Assembly: GCA_050178135.1 (NCBI GenBank)
Contig: JBFXGJ010000002.1
Location: forward strand, 62,001 to 126,000
Length of the DNA stretch: 64,000 nt
From: UBA288 sp050178135
GTDB taxonomy: Archaea > Halobacteriota > Methanomicrobia > Methanomicrobiales > Methanospirillaceae
Reading direction: 5' to 3'
The notes beneath the pieces were generated by a model. The model did not search any database. It saw nothing but the letters and a program-made list of their open reading frames with translations, and had not been told where the DNA came from. The stretch's first letter is position 1, and each line of letters opens with the position of its first letter. The position numbers and the translations under genes were made by a program. Positions 33,042 through 41,296 of this stretch are shown one piece after another.

Positions 33042-34529
33042 TTAGTGGGACCGGATCGCCTCTCTCGATGCCAGGATATCGGATGATGGGAAGTGGGTCG
33101 TACAGACGACCCTTCGGCCCTCGTCGTCCCAGCGCATCGAGCCAACGCCGTCACAGTCGATGTAGACGAACACGTCGGTCTGTTCGCCCTCGGAGACCCA
33201 GGAGCCGGTGTTGATCATCAGGACCGGCTTGTCATCATCCCTGTTCCTGGTATCCCGAAGCCCCGCCCTGTCAGCCGGAAACGATTCTGCAACATGGGTG
33301 TGACCGAAGACGAGCACCTCGGCACGGTACCGGTACAGCCGACCCCTGACCGCATTCCGGTAAATCCCCTCGGTGGACCGATCTTTCGAGCTGATGAGGC
33401 GGTACAACGGTTTCTTAACCCCCGCGACGAGCCCTGGCACCGAGACAGTGAACGTCCAGAAGAGGCCAAATATCAGCCCGATCGGGAAGATCCACTCCAG
33501 GACTCCGGCTCCCAGGAGCTGCCACCCATACACGATGCCGCCCACGATGATGGCGAGGGAGACACTGCTCAATCCGAGAAAGTGGAGCGACGTCGGAGGC
33601 AGGAGGCCTGCCCTTGCCCTGGTGGAGAGCCCGAAGAGCCAGATGCCTGCGACTGAGATCGCCGCAAGCGCTACGGCGGTGGCCGCCCCGGTCACCAGGC
33701 GAGCCTCGACGGGCGCCGGAGCGAGTCCGATAACACACGCACCGAACGCCGCAAGAGAGATGACGGCACGCCCGGTCGACGGGATGGTCCTGGTGAAAGA
33801 GCAGCAGACCAGGTCCTCCATCGCATCTACCGGGTCGATCCTCCTGCCGATTGCTCTCGAGAGGGTGTGCGTAACCTGCTCGTCGTCGAACTGCTGCCCG
33901 TGAAAGAACACGTAGTGAATGCCGCCCGCCTCGAGCCCCATCACGTCTCCACCGGTGGTCGCCGCTGGGTAATGCCGGGGGCTGATCTCCAGGATGTCCT
34001 CCGTGTTGCTCACCAGGTGCTTCTCGTAATCCATCTGCACCCGGTAGGTCCCGTTCCAGGCGATCTTGAGGCTCTCAGCGACTTTTTTTCCGTTCTCGCA
34101 CCCGTAGAAGACCCGAAAGGCCTGTCTCCAGAGCGGGCTGCCGGTTGGGTTGCCGTCGATGACCGAATCGACCATCTCACCCACATCTTCGTCGTGGTTG
34201 CCGGTGACGTAGACGATGCTGCACCGAAGCTCCCTGAGTTTCAGAAACGGGACCAGTGCATCGAGGAGAGCACAGTGCCGGTCCTGTCCCCGCGGGTCCC
34301 AGAGTTCCAGGATATCCCCGAGCAGGATCACCTTCGCGGGGGGGCGCATCGTGGTCGGGCCGGTCTGTGCGTCCGGGTTGCCGTGGCACACCTCCCGGTG
34401 ACCGGAAAGGAGGTGGTCGAGGAGCCGGCAGAACCGCCCTGCTGTCTCCCGGTCGTCGGCACCTCCGAGGTGAAGGTCGGAGAAGACCAGGACGCTCTCT
34501 TCATCAGGTATCTTCTCGGTTGTGTGCAT
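33042..34529 (-). CDS. metallophosphoesterase with four inserted membrane helices
   Basis: 495 residues. The calcineurin-like motifs are split: SDLHLGG (Asp18, His20), GDILELWD (Asp72), GNHDE (Asn111, His112) and FFHGQ (His210) come first, and GHTH (His410, His412) comes near the end. Between His210 and the final motif, residues about 254-368 hold four predicted membrane segments. The two parts of the active site must therefore come together at the cytoplasmic face. Substrates of relatives include UDP-diacylglucosamine, nucleotides and phosphoproteins; none is indicated here. No operon partner. Confidence 0.82.
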   Translation of the reverse strand: MHTTEKIPDEESVLVFSDLHLGGADDRETAGRFCRLLDHLLSGHREVCHGNPDAQTGPTTMRPPAKVILLGDILELWDPRGQDRHCALLDALVPFLKLRELRCSIVYVTGNHDEDVGEMVDSVIDGNPTGSPLWRQAFRVFYGCENGKKVAESLKIAWNGTYRVQMDYEKHLVSNTEDILEISPRHYPAATTGGDVMGLEAGGIHYVFFHGQQFDDEQVTHTLSRAIGRRIDPVDAMEDLVCCSFTRTIPSTGRAVISLAAFGACVIGLAPAPVEARLVTGAATAVALAAISVAGIWLFGLSTRARAGLLPPTSLHFLGLSSVSLAIIVGGIVYGWQLLGAGVLEWIFPIGLIFGLFWTFTVSVPGLVAGVKKPLYRLISSKDRSTEGIYRNAVRGRLYRYRAEVLVFGHTHVAESFPADRAGLRDTRNRDDDKPVLMINTGSWVSEGEQTDVFVYIDCDGVGSMRWDDEGRRVVCTTHFPSSDILASREAIRSH

Positions 34530-34894
34530 CGCTCGGACCCGTCCTGGCCCCTATTGAGGCCGATTCCGTTGGATTCCTCCATCATCGGGCGAAGGGAAAA
34601 AGACCTCGAAGTGAATCCGCTTGAAGTCCAGAAGAAGGTCGATCCGGTCAGGGAACCCTGGTCGGGGTCGGCGTTTTATCGACCATGTCGCGGGCCCCGG
34701 TCTCGTCGATGTGAATTTAACACTTTTTTTGAAACAATGATTTCTGTCGAAATTTGTAGAAAAAAATCGAAAATTTCCAAGATCAACCTGGCCTTCCTTA
34801 ATGAAATCAATTTTGCTTGCGGAGAGAACAACCAATATTTCATCGAATTTTTCCAAAAGGAGGCTTTATCTGGTATTTTCTCCCAGTATTTATC
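34530..34894. other. AT-rich leader and promoter region of thiC
   Basis: The 365 bases before thiC contain no supported gene. From about 34709 the sequence becomes strikingly AT-rich (runs of T7, A7 and A4), unlike the rest of the window. GCTTTATC at about 34863-34870 could be the TATA box. AGGAGG near 34860 is too far from the ATG to be its ribosome site. I looked for the conserved core of a TPP riboswitch and did not find it. Confidence 0.55.
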
Positions 34895-36169
34895 ATGAGT
34901 CTGGTATTCGATGCAAAGAAGGGGATTATCACCGAGGAGATGAAGGAGGTCGCCCGACAGGAAGGGCTTGATCCCGAGTTTATCAGGCGCGGAGTTGCCG
35001 GCGGACACATCGTGATCCCGGTCTCGCCATACCGGAAGGTGCGCCTCTGTGGGATCGGCGAGGGCCTCCGAACCAAGGTGAACGCCTCCATCGGGACCTC
35101 GTCGGACATCGTCGATATCGACATCGAGGTCGAGAAGGCCCGCCAGGCTGAGCTTGCCGGAGCGGACACCCTGATGGAGCTCTCCACGGGCGGCGACCTG
35201 GTCGAGATCCGGCGGCGGGTCATCGCCCAGACGAGTCTCTCGGTCGGCTCGGTCCCCCTCTACCAGGCCTTCATCGAGGCGGCGCATCGCGATGGCGCCG
35301 TTGTCCACATGCGCGAGGACGACCTCTTCCGGATCACGGCCGAACAGGCGAAGGCCGGTACGAACTTCATGGCGATCCACACGGGGATCAACCTGGAGAC
35401 CATGAAGCGGCTGAAGAACCAGGGGCGTCACGGCGGCCTTGTCTCACGAGGCGGCGCCTTCATGACCGCCTGGATGCTGCACAACGAGAAGGAGAACCCG
35501 CTCTACTCCGAGTTTGACTACCTCTGCGAGATCATGCTCGAACACGAGGTCACCCTCTCGACGGGCAACGGTATGCGGGCCGGTGCAGTCCACGACGCGA
35601 CCGACCGCGCCCAGGTCCAGGAGCTCCTGATCAACGCGGAGCTCGCGGACAAGGCCCACGACCGCGGCATCCAGGTGATCGTCGAGGGTCCAGGCCACAT
35701 CCCGATCGACGAGATCCAGGCAAACGTCATCCTCCAGAAGCGCGTGACCAACCGAAAGCCGTTTTACATGCTCGGTCCGCTTGTCACCGACATCGCCCCC
35801 GGGTACGACGACCGGGTTGCGATGATCGGGGCCTCCCTCTCGTCCTCGTACGGCGCGGACTTCATCTGCTACGTCACCCCCGCCGAGCACCTCGCCCTCC
35901 CCACACCGGAGGAGGTCTACGAGGGTGTCATCTCGAGCCGGATCGCTGCTCACGTTGGGGACATGGTCAAACTCGGGAAGCGCGACGACGACCTCGAGAT
36001 GGGTCACGCCCGGCGCGATCTCGACTGGGAGCGGCAGTACGCGGTTGCGCTCAACCCCGAGCGCGCCCGGGAGATCCGCAACTCCCGTCGTCCCGCCGAC
36101 GGGGATGCCTGCACGATGTGCGGTGACTACTGCGCCCTGAAGATCGTCAGCAAGAACTTCTCTTTCTGA
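34895..36169 (+). CDS. thiC: phosphomethylpyrimidine synthase ThiC
   Basis: 424 residues. The ThiC core is complete: NASIGTSSD, DTLMELSTGGD, STGNGMRAGAVHDATDRAQ, VEGPGHIPIDEI, YVTPAEHLALPT. The C-terminal iron-sulfur motif is Cys406-x2-Cys409-x3-Cys413 (CTMCGDYC), one residue shorter than the CX2CX4C of bacterial ThiC. ThiC turns aminoimidazole ribotide into the thiamin pyrimidine by a radical SAM reaction. The ATG at 34895 is chosen because homologues start near MSLVFDAKKG; the frame opens earlier inside the AT-rich leader. A T-rich stretch ends the gene. Confidence 0.92.
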   Translation: MSLVFDAKKGIITEEMKEVARQEGLDPEFIRRGVAGGHIVIPVSPYRKVRLCGIGEGLRTKVNASIGTSSDIVDIDIEVEKARQAELAGADTLMELSTGGDLVEIRRRVIAQTSLSVGSVPLYQAFIEAAHRDGAVVHMREDDLFRITAEQAKAGTNFMAIHTGINLETMKRLKNQGRHGGLVSRGGAFMTAWMLHNEKENPLYSEFDYLCEIMLEHEVTLSTGNGMRAGAVHDATDRAQVQELLINAELADKAHDRGIQVIVEGPGHIPIDEIQANVILQKRVTNRKPFYMLGPLVTDIAPGYDDRVAMIGASLSSSYGADFICYVTPAEHLALPTPEEVYEGVISSRIAAHVGDMVKLGKRDDDLEMGHARRDLDWERQYAVALNPERAREIRNSRRPADGDACTMCGDYCALKIVSKNFSF

Positions 36170-36176
36170 CCCCGAA

Positions 36177-36188
36177 TTTTCTTTTTTC
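36177..36188 (+). terminator. T-rich terminator after thiC
   Basis: TTTTCTTTTTTC lies eight bases after the stop codon, in the pattern of archaeal oligo-T terminators. Confidence 0.5.
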
Positions 36189-36392
36189 AACCATGGGTGC
36201 GTCCGAATCGCCCCGGACGTTTTCATTCACACCCTTGCCATACCTTCACGATCGTGCTGGTCGACCTCCTCCGTCTGATCATGGGGACCTGGTGCAGTCC
36301 ACCGTGCGAAGCAGATATATGGGTGTCTCTCCTCACTCTCTGAGTGGATGGATGGACGGCGCCGACAGCACGTCACTTCATCGGAGGATGTC

Positions 36393-36773
36393 ATGACCGG
36401 ATCCGCTCCCGAACTGCATAAAGAACCCCGGACTCGCATGACCCTGACGAGCGGGGATCTTGTCCTTCTCGATCCCCACAACCCGGATGAGGACCCGGTC
36501 GTTCCGCTCGTCGTTGTCAATAGCCGGCCTGTCGATCTCCCGCACGGGGTCGTCTATGTCCTGAGGGATGACCTCCCCCTGGTCGAAGAGTTGCGGGCGT
36601 TCTTCAGGGCCCCTGGAGATGACTTCAACTCCTGGTACGAAGCCGAGCGCGAGCTCTACGAGAGTCACGGGCTCACCTACGGAGAGCACGACGAGCTCGA
36701 CCTGCTGGTGACCCTCCTCGAGGAACGCGGACTGTGGCACCGGCGGGCACCCCGAGTCCTCTTCCTCATCTGA
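36393..36773 (+). CDS. hypothetical acidic protein
   Basis: 126 residues from the ATG at 36393, which has GGAGG seven bases upstream. The protein is acidic with a compact alpha/beta look (DLVLLDPHNPDEDPVVPLVVVNS, VVYVLRDDLPLVEELRAFF, HDELDLLVTLLEERGLW). I recognise no family. It stands alone between the thiC terminator and the pyruvate-kinase-domain gene. Confidence 0.6.
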   Translation: MTGSAPELHKEPRTRMTLTSGDLVLLDPHNPDEDPVVPLVVVNSRPVDLPHGVVYVLRDDLPLVEELRAFFRAPGDDFNSWYEAERELYESHGLTYGEHDELDLLVTLLEERGLWHRRAPRVLFLI

Positions 36774-36836
36774 GCCCTCTCCAGTACTTCCCCGGACCGG
36801 AGAGGTATTAAGCCAGCCCGCTCCCCTTTCGTACCT

Positions 36837-37427
36837 ATGGTATACGCGGAGGGACGGGTCTATTATTTCGAGCGACCCGGACCGGAGAACACGGGTGATG
36901 CAGCCCGGTTCGCAGTTGAACGCGCGACGGCGCTCGGCCTCGATACCATCGTCGTCGCATCGACGAGCGGTCGAACCGCCCTACAGTTCCTCGAGGCGTC
37001 CCGGGAGACAGGGCTCCATCTCGTCGTGGTGACCCACGCGGTCGGGTTCAGGAAACCGGGCGAATGGGAGTTCGACATGGCAGCAGCCGAGGTGCTGAAG
37101 GCGGCCGGAGCGACGGTCGTGACCGGCTCTCACGTCCTCTCGGGGCTTGAGCGGGCCTTCTCGGCTTCGCCGAAGGTCGGCGGGGGTTCGCGGTCCGAGG
37201 CGGTCAGCGAGGCGCTCCGCCGCCTGATCGCGGTCGGGCTCAAGGTCGCGGTTGAATGCGTGCTGATTGCCGCAGACCAGGGGGCCGTTCCTATCGACCG
37301 GGAGGTCGTTGCGTGCGGGGGCACCGGCTCGGGTGCAGACGCCGTGGTCGTGGTCCGTCCGGCGCACACCAGCCGTTTCTTCGACTGCCAGGTGCGAGAG
37401 ATCGTCGCGATGCCGAGGGACCGCTAG
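36837..37427 (+). CDS. pyruvate kinase alpha/beta-domain-like protein
   Basis: 196 residues related to the C-terminal domain of pyruvate kinase (COG1751-type): NTGDAARFAVERATALGLDTIVVASTSGRTALQFL and VVTHAVGFRKPGEWEFD. Free-standing copies are common in archaea. They lack the catalytic barrel, so they do not make pyruvate; a ligand-binding or regulatory role is assumed. Its stop overlaps the next start (TAGTG). Confidence 0.75.
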   Translation: MVYAEGRVYYFERPGPENTGDAARFAVERATALGLDTIVVASTSGRTALQFLEASRETGLHLVVVTHAVGFRKPGEWEFDMAAAEVLKAAGATVVTGSHVLSGLERAFSASPKVGGGSRSEAVSEALRRLIAVGLKVAVECVLIAADQGAVPIDREVVACGGTGSGADAVVVVRPAHTSRFFDCQVREIVAMPRDR

Positions 37428-38248
37428 TGCTCTTCGAGGCCCTCCGCGACAGCGTCCGATACCCCGCGGTATGGGTCGCTGCCGTGTCCTACGCCGCACT
37501 CGACATGGTCCAGCTGGTCCTCTCCCTCCAGGGAGAGACCTTCTTCTCGGTCCGTCTCATGGTGATCGAGTACCTCCTCCTCCCCTTCCTCCTTGCCGGC
37601 GCCTACGGCGTCCTGCGGGAGCAGGACTCCTCGCTTGGTCTCTTCGGAACCGAGGCGATCAAGAACTACTTCAGGGTCATCCTCCCCGGACTTGTGATCG
37701 CCTTTCTCGCGGTCGTCGTGCTCTTTCTCCTGTTGCTCCCACTCTCGATCCTGGGCCTCGGGCTGACGGGCGATCTGGTGGCCGGTGCGACGCTCGCGAT
37801 CATGATCCCGGTGCTGTTCTTCTCCTTTCTCTACGACACAGCCGCCTGTTTCGAGGGGCTCGGCGTCTTCGCATCGCTCCGTCGGTCGTTCACCCTCGTC
37901 CTCGCCCACATCTGGAAGATCATCGTCTTTATCCTTACAATACTCGCGGTGCTGCTCGGGCTCGCGTTCGTCCTCCTGGTCGGCTGGACCACGCTCCTCT
38001 TCGAGCAGCTCTCGCCGCTTGCATCGCTCCCGGCGAGCGAGCTCGCCGCCTTCGGCCCGAGCCAGCTCGCCGCGATGATAGGAACGACCGGGCTCGTGCT
38101 CAGCGCTCTCTTCTATGGGCTCTATATCGTTCTGTCCTTCGTCCTGGTGACGACCAGCAAGTCCCGGTTCTTCCTCTCAATTGCTGATGCCACGCCGCCC
38201 GAACCGCAGGGCGTCTACGACGAGAAGGGCCGCTATTACAAGTACTGA
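37427..38248 (+). CDS. DUF7847-like multi-pass membrane protein
   Basis: 273 residues from a GTG that overlaps the previous stop. About six membrane helices, a short amphipathic N-terminus (LFEALRDSVRYPAVW) and TEAIKNYFRVILPGLVIAF, which recur in a family of archaeal membrane proteins of unknown function often seen in Halobacteria and Methanomicrobiales. The C-terminal tail is short and charged. It is probably co-translated with the pyruvate-kinase-domain protein. Role unknown. Confidence 0.72.
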   Translation: MLFEALRDSVRYPAVWVAAVSYAALDMVQLVLSLQGETFFSVRLMVIEYLLLPFLLAGAYGVLREQDSSLGLFGTEAIKNYFRVILPGLVIAFLAVVVLFLLLLPLSILGLGLTGDLVAGATLAIMIPVLFFSFLYDTAACFEGLGVFASLRRSFTLVLAHIWKIIVFILTILAVLLGLAFVLLVGWTTLLFEQLSPLASLPASELAAFGPSQLAAMIGTTGLVLSALFYGLYIVLSFVLVTTSKSRFFLSIADATPPEPQGVYDEKGRYYKY

Positions 38249-38366
38249 ATGAGGGAGGTCCTGGCAGGGGATTCGGCCCTGGCAAACCCCTTCACGCTCT
38301 CACCTGGAACGCCCCGAAAAAGGGGATGGCGGGGCCGGGACAAGAGGTCGGCCGGCAGGTGCCGGC

Positions 38367-40220
38367 TCACATCTCGATCCGGGTTGTGACGCCGTGGATG
38401 TGGTCTGCTGGTAGACGGTAGAACTGGACGAAGGTCGGCGCGAGGCGCTTGATGATCGCAAAGATTCTCCAGGAGAGGTGATCGGTGACGATCTCCTCCA
38501 GGCCGTAGAAGATCGCCTTCTCGTTGATGCCGTGTTCCCTAAGGATCGGCATGATGTCGACCACTTCGAGGTACCCGTGCCGCACCTCGAACGTGCGGAG
38601 TCCCTCGGCCAGGTTCTTCTTGAAGTCGTGCGTGACGCCGTACGGCTTGTCCTCTACGATGATCGAGACCAGGATATTGTCCTGGTAGAGAATGTTGTTG
38701 ACGAACATCGTCCGGGCGATGTACGGTGGGATCCGCTCGATGTCCCTGGCAAAGAAGAGGGCCGTCCCGCTGATCCGGTTCATCGTGTCGTGCACCTCGC
38801 GGTATTCCTTGAGAAACTGGCGGAGCGGGACCGGCTGGAACGCCCGATAGAGCCGTTTCTGGCCGGTGAGATAGATCAGGATGATGGTGAGCGGTATTGC
38901 CGCGAGCACGAGCGACCAGTAACCGCCGGCTGGCAGTTTACTGAGGCTGGCGCCGAAGAAGACCATCGCGAGAAGGGTGATACTCCATGCAAGGGACGCA
39001 TGGCCGAATCGGCCCCGGAGTATGAAGATAGAGGTGATCAGGATGCCGGTGATCGTCATGTCTCCCGTGACGGCGATGCCGTATGCAGCGGCGAGGTTCG
39101 CCGACTCGCGGAACAGGAGCATCACGAAGAGGACAGCGCCAAGCATCATCCAGTTAACGGAGTCGATATAGATCTGGGAACGGAGCGTAGCGGAGGTGTA
39201 GTCTACCTTGAGTGCCGGGAGGAGGCGGGTAGTGATCCCCTGGTAGACGATCGAGAAGATCCCGCTGATCATCGCCTGGGATGCGATCACGGTGGCGGCG
39301 ATCGAGAGGAGGACAAAGGGAACGTAGAGGAGGCTCGAGATCGAGAGGATCATCTCGAAGAGGAAGCTCGACGCCTCGGGGTGCGTCAGGGCGAAGGCCC
39401 CCTGGCCCAGGTAATTGATCACGAGGGCGAAAAAGATGTACTTCCAGGCGCGGCGGATCGGCTCTCGGCCGAGGTGCCCCATGTCGGCGTAGAGCGCTTC
39501 GCCACCAGTTGCGCAGAGGACCACGGAGGCGAGAACGAGAAAGGAGGCGAGCCCGTTTGAAAAGAGGAACGAGAGACCGAGAAGCGGGTTGAAGGCGAGG
39601 AGGACGCTAGGAGCCTGGATGATCATGACCAGGCCGGAGATGGCGAGGACGGCAAACCAGACGGTCATGACGGGTCCGAAGGCGAAGGCAACTCGTTCGG
39701 TTCCCCGACGCTGGAACGCGAAGAGGCCGATGGCGATCAGCGCCGCCACCAGGACGAGCAGATCTGGCCCGACCGATTCCAGGCCCGGAATCAGGGGTAC
39801 ACCCTCCACTGCCGAGAGGATACTGATCGCGGGCGTGATCACACCGTCACCGATCAGGAGCGAGATCCCGATCACTGTCAGTATCAGCAGGGCAGACTTG
39901 GACTGTGGTCGCTTCAGGAGCGGGTTGAGAAGTTCACGCAGCACGATGGTCCCGCCCTCGCCCTTCTTCGCGAGGCTCATGGCGAGCCAGGCGTACTGGA
40001 CCGAGACGATCAGGATCAGGGTCCAGATGATCAGGGAGAGGACGCCCATGACAGCGGACTCGGTCCGCGGCACGAGCGCGAGGATAACGGTCAGGGTGTA
40101 GATCGGACTGGTGCCGATGTCACCGAAGACGAGGCCGGTTGCCTTGACAGCGCTCAGGGCGGAGGACCGATCATTGTCACCGTTACCGCTGCTTCCCACC
40201 ATGCTCCATGATCCTTCCAT
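38367..40220 (-). CDS. kup: Kup-type potassium transporter
   Basis: 617 residues from the ATG at 40220; ATG 40202, with GGAAGG ten bases upstream, is equally likely. ALSAVKATGLVFGDIGTSPIYTLTVIL and LTVIGISLLIGDGVITPAISILSAVEG are diagnostic of KUP/HAK/KT proteins. About twelve membrane helices are followed by a cytosolic C-terminal domain (FEVRHGYLEVVDIMPILREHGI). It imports K+ with protons. The promoter region is shared divergently with cofE. Confidence 0.92.
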   Translation of the reverse strand: MEGSWSMVGSSGNGDNDRSSALSAVKATGLVFGDIGTSPIYTLTVILALVPRTESAVMGVLSLIIWTLILIVSVQYAWLAMSLAKKGEGGTIVLRELLNPLLKRPQSKSALLILTVIGISLLIGDGVITPAISILSAVEGVPLIPGLESVGPDLLVLVAALIAIGLFAFQRRGTERVAFAFGPVMTVWFAVLAISGLVMIIQAPSVLLAFNPLLGLSFLFSNGLASFLVLASVVLCATGGEALYADMGHLGREPIRRAWKYIFFALVINYLGQGAFALTHPEASSFLFEMILSISSLLYVPFVLLSIAATVIASQAMISGIFSIVYQGITTRLLPALKVDYTSATLRSQIYIDSVNWMMLGAVLFVMLLFRESANLAAAYGIAVTGDMTITGILITSIFILRGRFGHASLAWSITLLAMVFFGASLSKLPAGGYWSLVLAAIPLTIILIYLTGQKRLYRAFQPVPLRQFLKEYREVHDTMNRISGTALFFARDIERIPPYIARTMFVNNILYQDNILVSIIVEDKPYGVTHDFKKNLAEGLRTFEVRHGYLEVVDIMPILREHGINEKAIFYGLEEIVTDHLSWRIFAIIKRLAPTFVQFYRLPADHIHGVTTRIEM

Positions 40221-40280
40221 TCGCCGGGAGAAAAGAGCATTGAATCTCCATACAGCGACTGGCGTCTTCAATTGTCTCCA

Positions 40281-40295
40281 TATACCTTTTTAATG
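40281..40295. promoter_or_regulatory. divergent promoter region of kup and cofE
   Basis: TATACCTTTTTAATG contains an AT-rich block readable as a TATA box on either strand, in the roughly 240-base gap between kup and cofE. It is about 60 bases from the kup start but about 170 bases from cofE, so a nearer cofE promoter, such as GGTTATC at about 40431, is possible. Confidence 0.4.
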
Positions 40296-40463
40296 CTCCT
40301 CCTTATCTGGGCTGAGAGCCTGATCCGTCGCACCTCTCTCTCCGGTCGCGCGCTTATGTTCGGGGTGCGCCTGCACTGGAGAAACACTCTCTGGCGGTTC
40401 GGGAGTGCAGCTCGAGCGCCGATGATCGGAACGGTTATCGGGTCGGCAACGCCCACCCCTACT

Positions 40464-41225
40464 ATGACGATCACGGTGTACCCGGTCCCCGGACTTCCCC
40501 TGATCAGACCCGGTGACGACCTGGCGGCCCTCATCGCTGAGCGAATCGACCTTGTCGATGGCGACGTCCTCTGTGTCGCATCCTCGGTCTGGTCGAAGGC
40601 GAAGGGATACCTCCGTTCGCTCGACGAGATATCCCCGACGGACCGGGCGAAGGCGATCGCCGAAAGGACCGGCGAGGACCCACGGTTCATCCAGGCGGTC
40701 CTTGACGAGTCCGAGGAACTCCTGCTCGAATTCCCGTTCGTTCTCTCGGTCCTGCCGCATGGCCACATCGGCGTTCGGGCCGGCGTCGACCAGAGCAATG
40801 TTGACGGCGGGCGGATCATCCTTCTGCCACCGGACCCGATGGGGGCGGCAGCGGAATTGCGGTCAGCGATCGAAGATCGAGCCGGTGCCCGGATCGGGGT
40901 GATCGTAACCGACACCTGTGGGCGAGCATTCCGGCGTGGCCAGACCGGACATGCGATCGGGTGGTCGGGGCTGACGGCGATCCGCGACTTCCGGGGCGAC
41001 ACCGACCTCTTCGGCCTTACCCTCCATATCACCGAGGAGGCGGTCGTCGACGAGTGCGCCGGTTTCGCCAACCTCGTGATGGGTGAGAGCAACAATGGGG
41101 TGCCGGCTGTCGTGATTCGGGGCCTGCCTCCCTGGACCGGGCATGACGACATCTACTGGCACGAGGGTGAGGACCTGATCCGGGCCGCCCTCTGCGCCCA
41201 GTGCCCGGTGGATCCCCTTCGCTGA
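40464..41225 (+). CDS. cofE: coenzyme F420-0:L-glutamate ligase
   Basis: 253 residues from the ATG at 40464. VPGLPLIRPGDDLAALI at the start, VLCVASSVWSKAKG, ILLPPDP, VIVTDTCGRAFRRGQTGHAIGWSG and GESNNGVPAVVIRGL are diagnostic of CofE. It adds glutamate residues to F420-0 with GTP, giving the polyglutamate tail of F420, the hydride carrier of methanogenesis. The longer open frame from 40272 would cover the promoter region, so I reject it. The substrate enzymes CofC/D are not in the window. Confidence 0.92.
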   Translation: MTITVYPVPGLPLIRPGDDLAALIAERIDLVDGDVLCVASSVWSKAKGYLRSLDEISPTDRAKAIAERTGEDPRFIQAVLDESEELLLEFPFVLSVLPHGHIGVRAGVDQSNVDGGRIILLPPDPMGAAAELRSAIEDRAGARIGVIVTDTCGRAFRRGQTGHAIGWSGLTAIRDFRGDTDLFGLTLHITEEAVVDECAGFANLVMGESNNGVPAVVIRGLPPWTGHDDIYWHEGEDLIRAALCAQCPVDPLR

Positions 41226-41296
41226 GACCCTGGCCCCTGACTGAATGGTCCCCTCAGACCACGTGGAGATGGACGAAGGAAGAGGAAAGGGGTGGT

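Noticed and set aside
34709..34894. TPP riboswitch before thiC
   Set aside because: The conserved aptamer cores were not visible by eye; only AT-rich runs were seen.
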